64,000 nt of DNA from Zygnema cylindricum. Its lineage: Eukaryota > Streptophyta > Zygnematophyceae > Zygnematales > Zygnemataceae. The DNA lies in NCBI GenBank assembly GCA_037447655.1, contig JBBHKE010001281.1, positions 140,039 through 204,038 of the forward strand, given 5' to 3'. The position numbers and the translations under genes were made by a program. Every line of letters begins with the position of its first letter. The first letter of the stretch is position 1. Shown here piece after piece: positions 22,357 to 34,449 of this stretch. The notes below the pieces were generated by a model that was given only the letters and a program-made list of their open reading frames with translations, made no database searches and had not been told where the DNA came from.

Positions 22357-23353
22357 TGCTATTCTGTGTCCTCCATTTGGACCAAGAATGAGGAAGCCTC
22401 TAAGTAGTTTTTGACTAACCCACTTTCAACGAAAGCAACTGCTATCCTAGCAGATAAATAGATATCTTGACTGCACCCCTGTGCAGTCTGGACTCCCCTG
22501 AGTCCACAACAAAAAGAATCACTGAAAACGCCTTACCAGGCGATTAATTATCAGGCGGCAAAGATGTAAATATTTATACAAGCTTGTTGGGAGAGAGGCG
22601 GCTACCTCCTCAATCCACTAAGTCCCAAACCCTCTCACAACCCCTATCTACTGAAATACGGGACTAATCAGAAGACTGTATAGTACAAAAAAGTACCATG
22701 GCCGATGTACTTTCTGTACGGCCTTTGTACGACAAGGCCATGGAATGGACGCTTGTCTCCTCCGAACTTGTCCTCACGCTCCCCAGGATTTCGGCATTCC
22801 AATGACATATTGCCACCTGTGGCCAGGTTATGTTACATCCGCAAACCGCCAAAGCAGCATTTCATGATCTCGGTGATGATGTGAGCCGTCAGATCTTAAG
22901 TCGGCTTTAGTTCCCGCCGTTCAAAACAAATGTCCGGTACATTTGTTTCGTGCGCATTTAATTTCCCAACTAGTTTCTATGTATCCTATTTGTAATTATG
23001 TTAATCGGATTAGTCGTCTATCTATTGTTTAAATAGCTATCGAACCCTATGTACCCTAACGGACTACTACGACAAACTGGTAAGGGTTGACGGCTACGCC
23101 TCGCCCTACCGGTCGGAGTTTCGAGTCCTGCCGGACTCAACCCTTTTTGGTTGAGAGTGACTTCGGTCACTCCTAAGCCTTGCCTATGGAGCTAAGGCAG
23201 CCATGGCTCCACCGCCCTTTCTCTCTTTCAGTGACTACAACAAGTATGGGGGTCAGAGAGAGAAGGTGGAGGCAAGCTGCCTCTGCTTTTCTTTTCTTTC
23301 TTATTTTAATTAAGACCTAGAAAATACCTCCCCTAAATCTAGTGATTTCAACA
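22357..23353 (-). repeat. Solo LTR, copia type
   Basis: On the minus strand it starts TGTTGAAATC (ending at 23353) and ends AGAATAGCA at 22357. It has twin hairpins at 22471-22486 (CTGCAC/GTGCAG around CCCT on the plus strand) and 22490-22505 (GGACTC/GAGTCC). A plus-strand tRNA-like block with TTTCGAGTCC is near 23118-23128. It is flush with COPIA-B on one side and chromovirus integrase on the other. No matching target duplication. Confidence 0.8.
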
Positions 23354-23354
23354 A

Positions 23355-24900
23355 ATGGCACAGCAACAATTGGAAGCATCGCAAGACGCAAACGTAAGCG
23401 TTGTGAAAAAGACCACAGTAGCGTCGAACAAAGCGCAGTATCCGAAACTTAGCCTAGTGACCAGTACGATACAAGTGGACTACCAGTGGTTAAGTAAGAT
23501 TATGGCCGCATATGACGAAGACGAGGCAATCAAGGAAATGGTTAAACGGAGGTATTGGTTCGAACCGCAAATGGTATGTGGTGATACAAACCAAGTCAAA
23601 CAATTAGACTTTACGTACTAGCAAATCACGAGTTACGTCATTCGGTTTTTAAAATGAGTCATGACGAGCGGCTCAGTGAACATTTTGGGCATGATAAAAC
23701 AACTTCACATGTCGTTGAGGCGTATTATTGGCCGAACATGACTCGGGACATTGCGTAGTATGTACGAACGTGTGACTCCTGTGACAAAAATAAATCGGAA
23801 TCGGGTCACCAAGGTCAATAATAACCCCTTGCGATACCATCTGTTCTTTGGGAGGCGATTTCGATTGACTTCATCGTTGCTCTTCCGTTGACTTGGGAAG
23901 GATATGACTCCATATATGTCATCTTAGATTATTTGACGAAAATGGCCCATTTCCTACCCACGACAACTAAAGCCACAGCGTGGGATGTGGCAGACTTATT
24001 CTTTCGAGAGATATTTCGCCGTCATGGCCTCCCGAAGAGGATCGTAAGCAACCGTGATCACAAATTCGTGAGCCAATTTTGGAGAAGTCTTTTCGAGCTG
24101 TATAAAACGCAGTTGGCCATGTCCACAGCTTATCACCCTCAGACCAATGGTTAGACAGAGAGAGTGAATCGGACTTTAGAGGAGGCTTTACCAGCATATG
24201 TATCGGTACACCAAACGGATTGGGTGAACCATTTGACAACAATTGAGGTGGTGTATAATAGTGCGGTGCACTTGTCCGCGAATGCTACGCCATTTTTTCT
24301 CAATGGACGACAGCCAACCTTTCCATAAAATTTATTGGCAGCGGACTGCCCTACACCCGCAGCTCTAAATTTTGCTAAAACGCTGCACGGGAATTTGGAG
24401 AACGCGACGAAGACGCTCCAGCTTGCAAAGGATCGTCCAAAGTTGCAGGCCAACGCTCACAGGAAGGACATTGTGTTTAATGTGGGTGATAAAGTTTGCC
24501 ATAATATGGCAAACATGTCGTTACCGAGTGCCCTCTCCAAGAAATTGGCACAAAGATTTACAAGCCCGTTCACTGTTCTTTCAAGGATATGAGAGGTGGC
24601 CTATAAGTAAGATATACCGAGGGACTGGCATATTCACAATGTTTTCCATGTTTCCCTTCTCAAACTGTTTCGCGACCTCGATTTGATTTTTCCTAATCGA
24701 CGGCGAAGTATCCGTTTACCGCCCATTCAGGGTACATCGGAAGAGTACGAGGTGGAGGAGATCCTTCAATCGCATCGCTCTTGGCATTCTAACTCCACCC
24801 AATATTTGGTGCGTTTGAAGGGCTACGGAGGTGAAGATGATTCTTGGGTAGACAAAGAGGATCTGCATTCGCCTGAATTGTTGCGCCGGTTTACGCAGAG
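23355..24900 (+). pseudogene. pol: Ty3/gypsy chromovirus integrase with chromodomain, broken
   Basis: After a frameshift near 23612, one frame runs on with stops only. It shows an HHCC zinc-binding region (HDERLSEHFGHDKTTSHV then YYWPNM and CDSCDK), the integrase core (SIDFIVALP; SNRDHKFVSQFW; YHPQTNG, a stop, then TERVNRTLEE) and the C-terminal GPY/F-like module (RFTSPFTVLSRI ... IHNVFHVSLLKLF). A chromodomain follows at 24740-24890 (YEVEEILQSHRSW; YLVRLKGYGGEDDSWVDKED), of the type that guides chromovirus integration to particular chromatin. Reverse transcriptase is absent here. Confidence 0.9.
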
Positions 24901-26596
24901 TGCGAACACTCGGCTTAACCGGAGGGGCAATCGCAACGGACGCGATAAAGGAACCAATCGGAGTATCGCAACCATCGCGATCATATGGGGGACGTGGCGA
25001 AAAAATGTAGCGGCGAAGCTAACGGACCGCAGCATTATGGTTGCGCAGCCACTTAAGCGCAGCATATTTGCGGTGTCGTCAGAGAATTGCAGCGCCATCG
25101 CTGGGCGGACAAGAAATCGCAACGTCGCAGTTGTGTTTCACCACATTGGTGACGACGAACCCTCGGTTTCGTCGCAGCAACGCAGGTTACTAAATGGTGG
25201 ACGTTGCGATACTCTCGCACGCTGCGACGCTTCAAAGACTCTAATCATGAAACCCTCAACCCTCTCCAAGAAAGCCGCCATCGGCCCTCGCGACCAACCT
25301 AGTCAAGGCAGTTTGGAGAGCGTTTCGCTCCGTACAGCCAGCTTACCTTCCATTTTTGAATTACGTGATTTATCCTGCTCGACAACATCCATTGTGTCGT
25401 CGTCCTCTCCACCACCGAAACGGAGATGACTTATACAGGTAGGGCAAGAAGATATACCTTGCTCGAAAAAATTATTAATGGCGGCGAAGGCCATGGTAGA
25501 GGCAGACCGAAGAAGGAGGTTGGTCGAAGCAAGGCCAGAGCTTAGGGAGACAGCCAGTAGTGAGGCAAGGCCGGCAAAGACCAGTGGAGGAAAAGGGTCA
25601 GAATATTTACATGACCGTGAATACGGCCCACTTCAGGAGGAGGACCATGAGGATGAGGAGGATCATGAGATCTCGAAAGCTGCGGAGCCAGAGTGGGAAC
25701 AGACAACTCCGCCAAATGAGGAGCGTGCCTGTGATCTAGTGGTGATGACGGACCCCAATAAAGAGAGCAACACAGATAAATAGTCTTCAGAAAGTGCGGA
25801 AAAGAAGGCGGAAGCGCAGTACCCCAGCGGAGACGATGTATTTCTCCTTCGGGGGAATCAAGGGGACACGGACGAGGAGAGTGAAAAAGGAGAGGACACC
25901 TGGTATCCGAACCTCACCTTCATCTTCGCTTAGAGCTTTTATTGGGATCCTTCCGAGTGGCCCGAAGAGTGGTGCACCGGAAAACCTGGGGACCCCATTA
26001 ATATCCTCGTTGATGTGCCATCACACCCGGCGTGAAACTACATGAGAATGAAGGACCTTGGGAATAACCATAAAGGTTATGTGCAATTAAACCCTCGTGC
26101 CTTGCCGATTGTGGAAGTAGTAAAAAACAACTATCGGTACAGGGTGGATATTTTCGGGCTGCTGCGCCATTATCACCCGTGGGATGTCCGCCTTCATGAC
26201 ATCATCTCTCGAGCGGAGGTCACACCCGAGGTACGGGCGCTCAAGCTGGTCTGAAAGAACGCTCTGCAACGGGCCCGAGCTGCCACGAAACATGTTTCCT
26301 TCAAATTAAGAAAGGCACCTCGGTAGGAGCTGACCGACGAAGTGGCGGAAAGTGCACACCAGGTTGGGGAACCCGAGTCCCTTCAAGTTCCAGTACCTGA
26401 AGAATCTGTACCTGCGGCCGTTCCGCCGCCACTCGCAACACCAGCAGCAGTATCGGAGGAAGGGGAGGACTGAGTGTAGAAGTGAATCACTCGGAGACGA
26501 TTGGCGGCGGCAGATCATCATATCGCGTTGTTGGAGACTCGATGTGAGCAGCTCCAAAATCAACTTGACTTTTTGCGACAGGAATTCCAGGAGTAG
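24901..26596 (+). pseudogene. Long C-terminal extension in frame with the chromodomain, unrecognised
   Basis: The chromodomain frame continues about 565 codons further without a frameshift, interrupted only by stops (at 25427, 25781, about 25919, about 26027, 26252 and three or so later) until 26594. It is basic and serine-rich first, then acidic (REYGPLQEEDHEDEEDHEIS). A more ordered block follows (GYVQLNPRALPIVEVVKNNY, VDIFGLLRHYHPWDVRLHD), then a proline/valine-rich linker and a short coiled coil (LLETRCEQLQNQLDFLRQEF). I know no family for it. Either the chromovirus carried an extra domain or a second gene followed in the same frame. Confidence 0.5.
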
Positions 26597-27180
26597 TGTG
26601 AGTAGACATACGGCATACTCCATCAACTTCAATTTCCCTGAGTGAGTTAGTTTCAGCTAGACGCTGAATCCTTAGTGGGAGGCACTGAAACAGGGTTACA
26701 GAGTTGAGTACTTAAGGGCTACAGACCTGATTGCTATAGTTGTGGTTGCAGAGCAGCGCAGGTGCGATTTAAGACCAGCTTAACATAGCAGCATAGCAAC
26801 TTAGTAGAATAGCGTAGCGCAGCATAGCAACGCAGTGTAGAAGTATAGCAACGCCGCAGAATGTAGATTTAACTGTATAGTTCTAAAAGATATTTTGGAT
26901 AGATTTCGGTTGAGCGTGAAGGTCCACGTGTACACTTCTACAGTATCAGGTTGACTAGCAACTAGTTAGTTTACATAGTGGAGCAAACGTAGTAAAAAGA
27001 TAGACTCTTTGAGTAGACCTTTGCAGTGAGCTGTCAACTTGTAATCTCCCTCATGATTAATAAAGCAAGACCTTTTTCTGTGAGTGCTGTGTGCTTTTGT
27101 TGTTGCTACAGGGAGATCCTAAGAGTCTTTTGGCTGTGCATTATAGTGTGTTGTGGGTTACTATTTTGTCTTTTACACAA
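26597..27180. other. Non-coding tail of chromovirus fragment, with short tandem repeats
   Basis: No open frame. Interrupted 10-base repeats of the type GCATAGCAAC occupy about 26780-26865. An ATTAATAAAGC word near 27057 could be a poly(A) signal of the element. No LTR boundary could be placed. Confidence 0.45.
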
Positions 27181-27908
27181 TTATAATATTGTGTCGTATA
27201 GAAACGTACAAGTGTCGGTGTACTTTTTTTGTACGGCCATTGTATGACATGGCCAACAAGTGGACATATGTCGTATTTGGATTGGTTCTTGTAATCCTCG
27301 GAGATGTTGTAATCCAATGTGGTTGTGCCAAGTGTCAATCGATGTGGCGGTGACCGCAAATCGCCAAAATCGTATTGCCCGATCTCGGCATCGTTTGCGG
27401 TCGTCCGATCAAAACCGGATGTCAATCGTAGCCGTCCTAAATACTTGCGCGATATTTGTTTCGTTGTCGAAACAAAATGCGCAGTATTCATTTTGGAAAC
27501 GTATCGTACTCCGTACTTTACAAACTGTATCTATGCATGACATTTATAGTTCCCGTTAAATGAATTTGTTCGCGTCTAACTATATAAATATGTGTTAAAC
27601 CTATATACTTTACCATTGGTCTTAGGCTTGTTGGATGAAGCTAACCGCTACCACCTTACTTCACGGACGGCAGGTACCAAGATAAAATCATGGGTTTGTC
27701 AAGTATCTTTTTAGTAAACCTACTAAATTAACTATCTGTCTCTCTCTGGAGAGCACATGCATCCATGGCTTCTAGCTCCCTTTTCGACCTTTAGTGAGTG
27801 CGACAAGTGTGGGAGCTGAAATGAGGAGTAAGTGGCAGACTAACTCGGCTTCTTTTCTACATTTCATTTTAGACCTAGAAAATACTCAAAGAGCCATTAA
27901 TTTTTACA
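27180..27908 (-). repeat. COPIA-C 3' LTR, distal end missing
   Basis: On the minus strand it starts TGTAAAAATTAATGG at 27908, like the LTRs of COPIA-H. It shows the TACGG/GTACTTT promoter-proximal block near 27210 and a tRNA-like block near 27640-27690. It lacks the part that would carry the hairpins and gag start. Confidence 0.7.
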
Positions 27909-27921
27909 CTTCCCTTATTTT

Positions 27922-29895
27922 CTAGTCACTCTTTAATTTCATACCACACTCCTCCTTGCAAAAATTTAGCTTAGGGGAAGGCACAGGTTAGGTCATCATA
28001 TCACCTACCATTTTGCTATGTGGTCTGTACTCTAAACTAATTATTTTGTATTCCACATTCTCTCTAACAAAGCTGAGTCTAATGTCCATGTGTTTGGCTT
28101 TAAAATGATGTTTAGGATTTGCAGCAATAGCGATTGCTGCCTGATTATCAAAAAAAAAAAATTGCACACCACTCTTAATGTGACCAAGCTCACCAAGCAA
28201 AGAATTGACCCACATCAATTCTTTTATAGCATTGCAAGAGGCCATATACTCAGCCTCCATGGTGGACTGAGCAATAACCTTTTGCTGTTTGCTACTCCTA
28301 CAACAAGCCCCATCACCCACAAAAATTATATATATCCAAAAGGACATCTCCTCATTGGAGCATCACCATAACTGGCATCACTCCAAGTAGTGATGTTAGT
28401 ATTCCCCCCACCCAATTGGAACCATAGATCCCTAGTTCCTATCAAATATCTAAGGACTCTTTTAGGTGCCTCGCTATCTCTCTTAGTGGGAGAATTTATA
28501 CTTCTATTCAGCACTCCTAAAGTTGTAGCTAAATCCGGCCAGGTACAATTCATAAAATATATTTGACTTCCCACTACTTGCCTGTAAGGAATAGTGTTGG
28601 TGAACTTTTGTTCTTCAGCACTTAATTCTTTGTCTAAGTTTATGACTCTTTCTTCCACACTCCCCTCACTTCCCTTGTTTAACTCCATTGGAGTTATACA
28701 ACTATAAGTCTTATCCATCTAAAATTTTTCCAACATGTTCCCTATTTCTTCTTTCTGAGTCAGTCTTATAATCTTTCTTTGTCGGTCTCTTTCTACTTCA
28801 ATTCCCAAAATATATCTTGCCTCTCCCATATCCTTCATTTCAAATCTTCCCTTAAGATCGGTTTTCAATTTATTAATTTTGTCCATTGATTTACTTTAAA
28901 CAAGCAAATCATCAACACAAATTGTAATAAAAATAACGCCTTCTTCATCTTCAAAAACATAGATAGAGTGATTTGAGCTATTCGAATATATCATAGACCG
29001 GTTAAAAACTCATCAAGCTTCTTATTCTACTCATCAAGCTTCTTATTCCACAGTTGTGGGGCCTGTTTCAAACCATAAAGAGATTTAATCAGCCGGCATA
29101 CCTTACTCTCCTCTCCTTGCTCCACAAAATCTTCGAGTTTTCACATGAAAATATCCTCTTCCAATTCTCCATGCAAAAAGGCTGTCTTAATGTCCATCTA
29201 GTGCACCTCCATGTCTTCTGTTGCTGCCAAACTGAGATGTATGCGGACGGAGGGAAATATGACGACCGTGGCAAAGGTTTCCTCGTAGTCGATTCCCTCT
29301 TTCTGTGTAAATCCTTTAGCCGCTACACTCTCCAACTTCATAAATAACTCGACCAAGTCATTTCTAAAGTCTAACATCTTTCCCCTTTTGTACACCTATG
29401 CTTATACCTTCTGATCCCCCAGCTTCTGCTGCTGAATTGTACCACTTTTTTGAATGTTGACAAGAGCCTCCCAAAACTCGTCCAGGCAATCCAAATAAAC
29501 ATGAGGTGTAACAGCTGCTTGAGTGAGACGCCCGAGAATAAAATGAGTGGCCATTGAGTTGTTGAAATCTCAGATTTCAGTATCATTTTCCTCTGTTTTT
29601 TTAACATCTACTAGCGGAACCGATCTAGAAGCCATCGGTGTGAATTTCTCCTTCCCTTTGTCCGACACATTAACCTCTATCACGTCTGCCTCCGCACATT
29701 CTCTTGTGAATCCAGATCCTCCAAACCTTGGTTGACCTCCCAATTTTGCAGTTGGCGGATGCACACGACCTTTTACAACGCCCCATAGCCGTTTTCAAAC
29801 AATGCACCCCTCATCATGGTTTCCCAGTATATGAACCCTGTTCTATTGAAAATGCGTACCCTAGAGGGTGGGCACATAACCTATAATTGTGTGAC
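27922..29895 (-). pseudogene. COPIA-C gag-RT-RNase H remnant
   Basis: RNase H is at 27988-28347 (SSKQQKVIAQSTMEAEYMAS; one cysteine of FCDNQ replaced to give FFFDNQ). The connection region is at 28326-28718. The reverse transcriptase YVDD region near 28910 is degenerate. At 29198-29395 a frame joins Gag (KRGKMLDFRNDLVELFMKLESV) directly to reverse transcriptase (AAKGFTQKEGIDYEETFATV). Gag N-terminus is at 29570-29850 (GGSGFTREC, NDTEI). Several stops and shifts elsewhere make it non-functional. Confidence 0.8.
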
Positions 29896-29939
29896 CCGTC
29901 ATGCCGCATTGTATCGGCTGCACGCAGGCATAAAGTTTG

Positions 29940-30056
29940 GCATTCGCACACGATATTTCTTACGCATGCACGATATTGTGCACGCGCGCGCGATATTCGA
30001 CGCGGGCGCACGATATTTTGCACGCCCGCACGATATTTTGGCACGCATGTATGAGT
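29940..30056. repeat. Short tandem array, about 20-base unit CGC..GCACGATATT
   Basis: Five to six imperfect units, each containing CACGATATT or GCGATATT followed by a CGC-rich word. The alternating CG/CA steps (CACGCGCGCGCG) include potential Z-DNA. Open frames here are a by-product of the repeat. Confidence 0.75.
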
Positions 30057-32154
30057 TTTTTTCGCACGTGCGATTTCGCGCCGTTTCACTTATTTGTGAC
30101 GTGTACGCGATTCGCGTACACGTGTAATTGAATATGCACTAATTTTGTGCGTACTTTTGTTTCGTTTCATTTCGTAGGTACGCGATTTTGGAGTATGAAC
30201 GTGGATTTCATTTGTACCTTGCGTTTCCTATGTATTTCGGTTCCACCTGTATCTTCGATTTCATTAATACTTTTTCACTCCAAGTGGACTTTCGCGACGT
30301 ACGAATGACATGTACGATGGACGTTTCGTTGGCGCTTTCTCATTGGTGCACATTTAAGTCGTGAACCCACGTAAGTTCACGCACACACTTTGATAAGGAG
30401 GGTTTTTACCCTTGGATTGTTGATTTTGTTAGACGTACGGAAAACGATGTTGGCTGCTTATTGGCCAACATCTTAATTATTTTCATGCATGTAAAGTAGG
30501 CTAGACTTAGGCTAGTTTCGCTTAGGCTTGGCGTAGCTCCTACTAAGGCTAATTCTCAGACTTGGAGAATTTGAGTTTTCGGACAAGAATTTTCTCTTGG
30601 CGGCGGAGCTGTTTTCTTGCTTCCTCTTTGCCACTGATTGCCCACTATTTTCTTTTCTTCTTGTTAGCTAGTGGTATATGCTAGTTAGTGTACGGATTTT
30701 TCTCTACTTGTGTTCTGCCTTGTTTTTAATCCACACGGCTTCAGACAAGTCCGGAAGGTTTCTTTCCAAATTTGTCTTTTTTGGCGATTGGTGGAGGGGA
30801 GGCTTGAGGCGTGGCATCGTGTATTGGGCTGTGCCGCTCTTCAAACAGCTGGACGGTTTGTTTGAGTGTATTTCTTTGTGTGGCATTTTGGTTGTCTTGT
30901 AAAAGTGCCCACTTTACCGAATCCGAATTTCTTGGTTTGGTTCGAAGTGTTTATTTTGCTTCGTTGCTTTCCTATGAGATAACTCTTGTAAAGAATACGT
31001 TGAAGACCCGAGAGTCTAGTGGCTACCTCGTGGCTAAGTATTCTTGTCTGAAAAAACTAATTATTTTTATTAAAAATATAAACTTTATTTTATATGAAAA
31101 AAAGACATTTTGTTTTTGGTTTCTTCCTTATTTCTTTCAATCCTTTCCTTCTATCTTGTTGCCACTCTATTTCTGGTATGGATATTTAGTCTGAATTTGA
31201 GTCGGATTTTAGGGTTAATCTGCAGAATTAGGGTTTGGCTGCAGATTTAGGGTTTTAACTTCATATTTAGGGTTACAGCAGATTTAGGGCTTATTCTTTT
31301 TGATTCTAGTCCTTAGGTCGGCATCCTTCTATTCTTTGGCTGCAAATTTGGAGTTTTGGCCGTCTGGAATTAGGGTATGGCGTTGGAAGAAGGGCTTTTC
31401 AAGTGGAATTAGGGTTTGCTGGCTTTAGATTATTGTGGTCACAAGTTTTGATGTATATCTAGAGTTTGAGCAGCCTCTGACTTTATTCTAACGCACTTTT
31501 CCTATCTATCGTATTTGTGTTTTTTATTTGTTCTTTTTCTTCTACCGGCACCTTCTTTTTTTCCTTTCAACTGGTCCTCTAACATTCCATGGTGTACATC
31601 TTCACGTTACCGAGAGTCTCGCGGAGGGTCACTTTGGGAGACGTTGCTCGGAGCGGATTTCAGAGCGGATCACATACGGGAGCTCTGCAAATTCTGACTG
31701 GGTTCGAACCAGTCCGGTTCACTTTTAGTATTCACAATAGTATTAAAAGTGTTTGTAAGTAGCCGATGCCTTGGGGGTGCAGGAGCGTTCCGTTATAGTT
31801 TAAACACTCGTCTTGGGGACTAGTGTGGATCAGTTTTGATTGGAACCTTTCTGATTGAGCATTAACAATTTTCCTATTTTCCGTGCATGCTATCTAGCCC
31901 TGAGTGGCCTTGAGGTTTTTTAGTGACTATCTGGTGTGGAATTCCTTTCTTGATCTTGCCATGGGTGGCACTGAATAGGGTTTTTTCTGTCTGTGTTGCT
32001 TTAGATGTGCACCAAAAGGTGCTGGGATAGTTGCCTACTTGTTCAAAGATCTCGCCCTTCGGCCTTGCCCCTTGTTTGCAAGGTAGAGGTTTTGGTATTT
32101 TGGCTTTTAGCTAGATTTGACCATCGAGTCCTGATACTGATTACGTGTGTAGTC
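30057..32154. other. Unassigned T-rich region with telobox-like words
   Basis: No frame with a recognisable domain. The 127-codon frame at 30811-31194 is hydrophobic and lysine/phenylalanine-rich but looks like AT-rich chance sequence. TTTAGGGTT-like words occur at about 31210, 31228, 31245, 31266, 31280, 31370 and 31403. A near palindrome ACTGGGTTCGAACCAGT lies at about 31698-31714. It might be the LTR/leader region of an unrecognised element. Confidence 0.45.
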
Positions 32155-32461
32155 CACACTTTTCTGTGCAATATTTTCATTTGGGAGAAAGCACTGGTTT
32201 TGTCATCATATCAGCCACCATTTCCTCATCAGATCTATATACAAGATTCACAATCTTATTCTCAACTTTTTCTCTCACAAAACTCAATCTTATGTCCATA
32301 TGCTTAGCCTTGAAATGATGTTTTGGATTAGCTGCAACTGCAATGGCAACTTAATTATCAAAAAATACTTCATGCACTCCCTCCTTCATATACCCCAATT
32401 CATGCAACAATGACTTGACCCACGTCAATTCTTTCACAGTAGAACAAGAGGCCATATACTC
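32155..32461 (-). pseudogene. COPIA-D RNase H, C-terminal part
   Basis: The minus strand reads MASCSTVKELTWVKSLLHEL, then FFDNQVAIAVAANPKHHFKA and MVADMMTKP, continuing the frame interrupted at 37139. FCDNQ has become FFDNQ. The frame breaks off at the end of the KYCxEKC region near 32155, where unrelated DNA begins. Confidence 0.85.
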
Positions 32462-32463
32462 TG

Positions 32464-33601
32464 TGTTGAAATTTAAGTATTTTATAGGTCTAAAGATTGT
32501 AAAATAAAAGCCAAAACAATGACAGCTTGCCTCTAACTCTTCACTCAAGTCCCCACACTTGCGCAGTCACTCAAGACTTGAGGAGGAGTTAGATCCATGG
32601 CTGCCGAGGCTGTCTAAAGAGGACAAGAAGGCAAATCTCGATTGAGTTACTTAAAATATTTGACGGACCCGAGATTTGATCTGGGTACCTGCCGTCCGTC
32701 AAATTAGCCGGTAGCCTTAACCTATAAGTCTAGGATTAATGATTGATATTAGGTTTTATATATATTTATTATGTTACACAGACTAGTTCATTTAACGAGA
32801 TATAGATACGCAATGCATAGATACAATTTTTGTACGATATAAAACGGATACCTTGCATTTGTTTCGAAGACAAAACAAATACCGCGCGTATATTTTCAAC
32901 GGCTATAGTTGTATCCGGTTTTGATTGACGGCCACGATAGGCGCCGCGATCACAAAATATGTACTTTTGGAGTTTTACTGTAATCGCCACGTCATGTGAC
33001 ACGTGGCGCGACAACGTTGGATTGCGGTAACTCCGGAGAATACGGGAACAAATCTCGATATGACACGTGTCGGTATTTTGGCCATGTCGTACGATGGACG
33101 TACAGAAAGTACACCGGCACATATACTTTTCTATACGACATAGTAATTTGATTTGTGCCGTACGTCATTAGATAGAGTTTTAGAGAGAGATGGGACTTAG
33201 AAAATTTAGTAAGTAGAAGCCTCTCTCCGAGAGAGCTCTTGTACAAAAGGGTCATCTTTAACCATTCATATCTATCAATTTACTTAACCATTTTCATTGA
33301 TTCTTTTTGTTGCGGACTCAAGGGAGTCTAGGCTACACAAGGGAGTAGTCGGTTAGTGTTTTTGCCTTTGAGGATGGCTGCAATTATAAGGGAAAGTCAT
33401 CCAAAACTCATATTCTAACTTTCCATTGGGAGGTGGAACTGAGCACACAGAAAGTCTTATTTACCATGGATGAAACTATAATGGGTGTGTGATTGTCAAG
33501 GGGTTAGTCATTTGGGTTTATATCAACTTGGAGTCGGCACTATCTAGATAAGCTTCTTTTGGATCTGCGATTTTTGTGGGCAATGGAGCACACAGAGTTC
33601 A
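32464..33601 (+). repeat. 5' LTR of the composite, copia type
   Basis: Starts TGTTGAAATTTAAG and ends CACAGAGTTCA. Shared blocks are a GCCATGG word near 32597, a degenerate tRNA-like block near 32670-32740, GTACAGAAAGTACACCGG, and hairpins at 33314-33329 (GGACTC/GAGTCT) and 33333-33348. The LTR-encoded gag start ATGGAGCACACAGAG lies at 33583. Confidence 0.8.
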
Positions 33602-34063
33602 GGCGACGAGACGATGGTCAGACTCCCATGGAACTCGGAGCGATTGATGAGGATAAGGAAAAGGTCAATGCACTGAGGAAGAAGAAGAAGACCCCCAAGG
33701 CCAAGACCAATGACCTGTGCCGCGAAGAGCTCCAGGGGAGAAAGCAAAATGGTTTATGCTTCCAATGCGGTTCCCCGGACCATATGGCCAGAGATTGCCC
33801 AATAAAGAGAGGTCCTAAGAAGGGCAAGCTTAATGTCATGAGATTAGCTAGCAAAGGGGGAGACCCTTTGATTTTCCAAGGTCGGATCGGAATGAGCCTA
33901 GCTAGCTTCATGGTGAACTGCGACGCGTCCGGGAACTTCATCAAGGAGAAGACAGTGAAAAAATGGAACTTTCCTCTGGTGGGTCTCTCGGATCCTCATA
34001 CAGTTCAATTCGGTGACGGAAGTTCCCTCTCGATTACTCATTTTACCGCGAGATTGCACGTTT
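33559..34063 (+). pseudogene. gag: Gypsy gag zinc knuckle and protease start, fused to LTR start codon
   Basis: The open frame covers 33559-34063. Its likely copia start is ATG at 33583, giving MEHTEF from the LTR and then gypsy Gag sequence (QTPMELGAIDEDKEKV). A CCHC knuckle (CFQCGSPDHMARDC, 33757-33798) follows. A protease remnant comes next, in which the active-site stretch reads CDASGNFI in place of the normal D-S-G-A order. The continuation to about 34440 is broken. The join makes a potential in-frame copia/gypsy Gag fusion. Confidence 0.75.
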
Positions 34064-34449
34064 AAATGGAGAAAATCCAATGGTATGACACTTTTCACGT
34101 ATTACCTCTTGGAGACCATGAGGTAATCCTGGGGAAACCGTGGCTTTGGAAATGGAACCTGACGATCGATTGGAGAAACGATAGCATGAAAGTGAGGAAA
34201 GGCGTAAAAGAGTTTGAGGTGAATTAGGGAGCGGCTGGTAAGGAGTTGGAAGAGGGACCCCTGCTTTTGGCCTTACAGCTACAGAGGGCACTTAAGAAAG
34301 GGGAGACAATTGGAATGGCGGTCGTCCAACCCGTAGTGGAAAAGAAAGAGGGGATTCCGATGGAATAGAGTAAAAATATCCCGGCTTCGACTCAAAAAAA
34401 GGTGACGACTCAGGAAAGACTTCCGTAGAGGCCGCGGAAGTCGTAACAA

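Larger units (their letters stand above)
27180..29905 (-). mobile_element. COPIA-C, internally deleted copia element
   Basis: Minus-strand element of the COPIA-H subfamily. A truncated 3' LTR (about 27180-27908) is followed by RNase H and reverse transcriptase, then, through a direct junction near 29320, by N-terminal gag (to about 29895). Everything from mid-gag through protease, integrase and early reverse transcriptase is missing. The 5' LTR is lost. Confidence 0.8.

Noticed and set aside
29937-30131. Repetitive ORF (RAHDI/RARYF repeats) as a gene
   Set aside because: A by-product of the 20-base tandem repeat; both strands are open for the same reason.
30811-31194. 127-codon hydrophobic ORF as a membrane protein
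   Set aside because: AT-driven phenylalanine/leucine/lysine composition, no recognisable domain.
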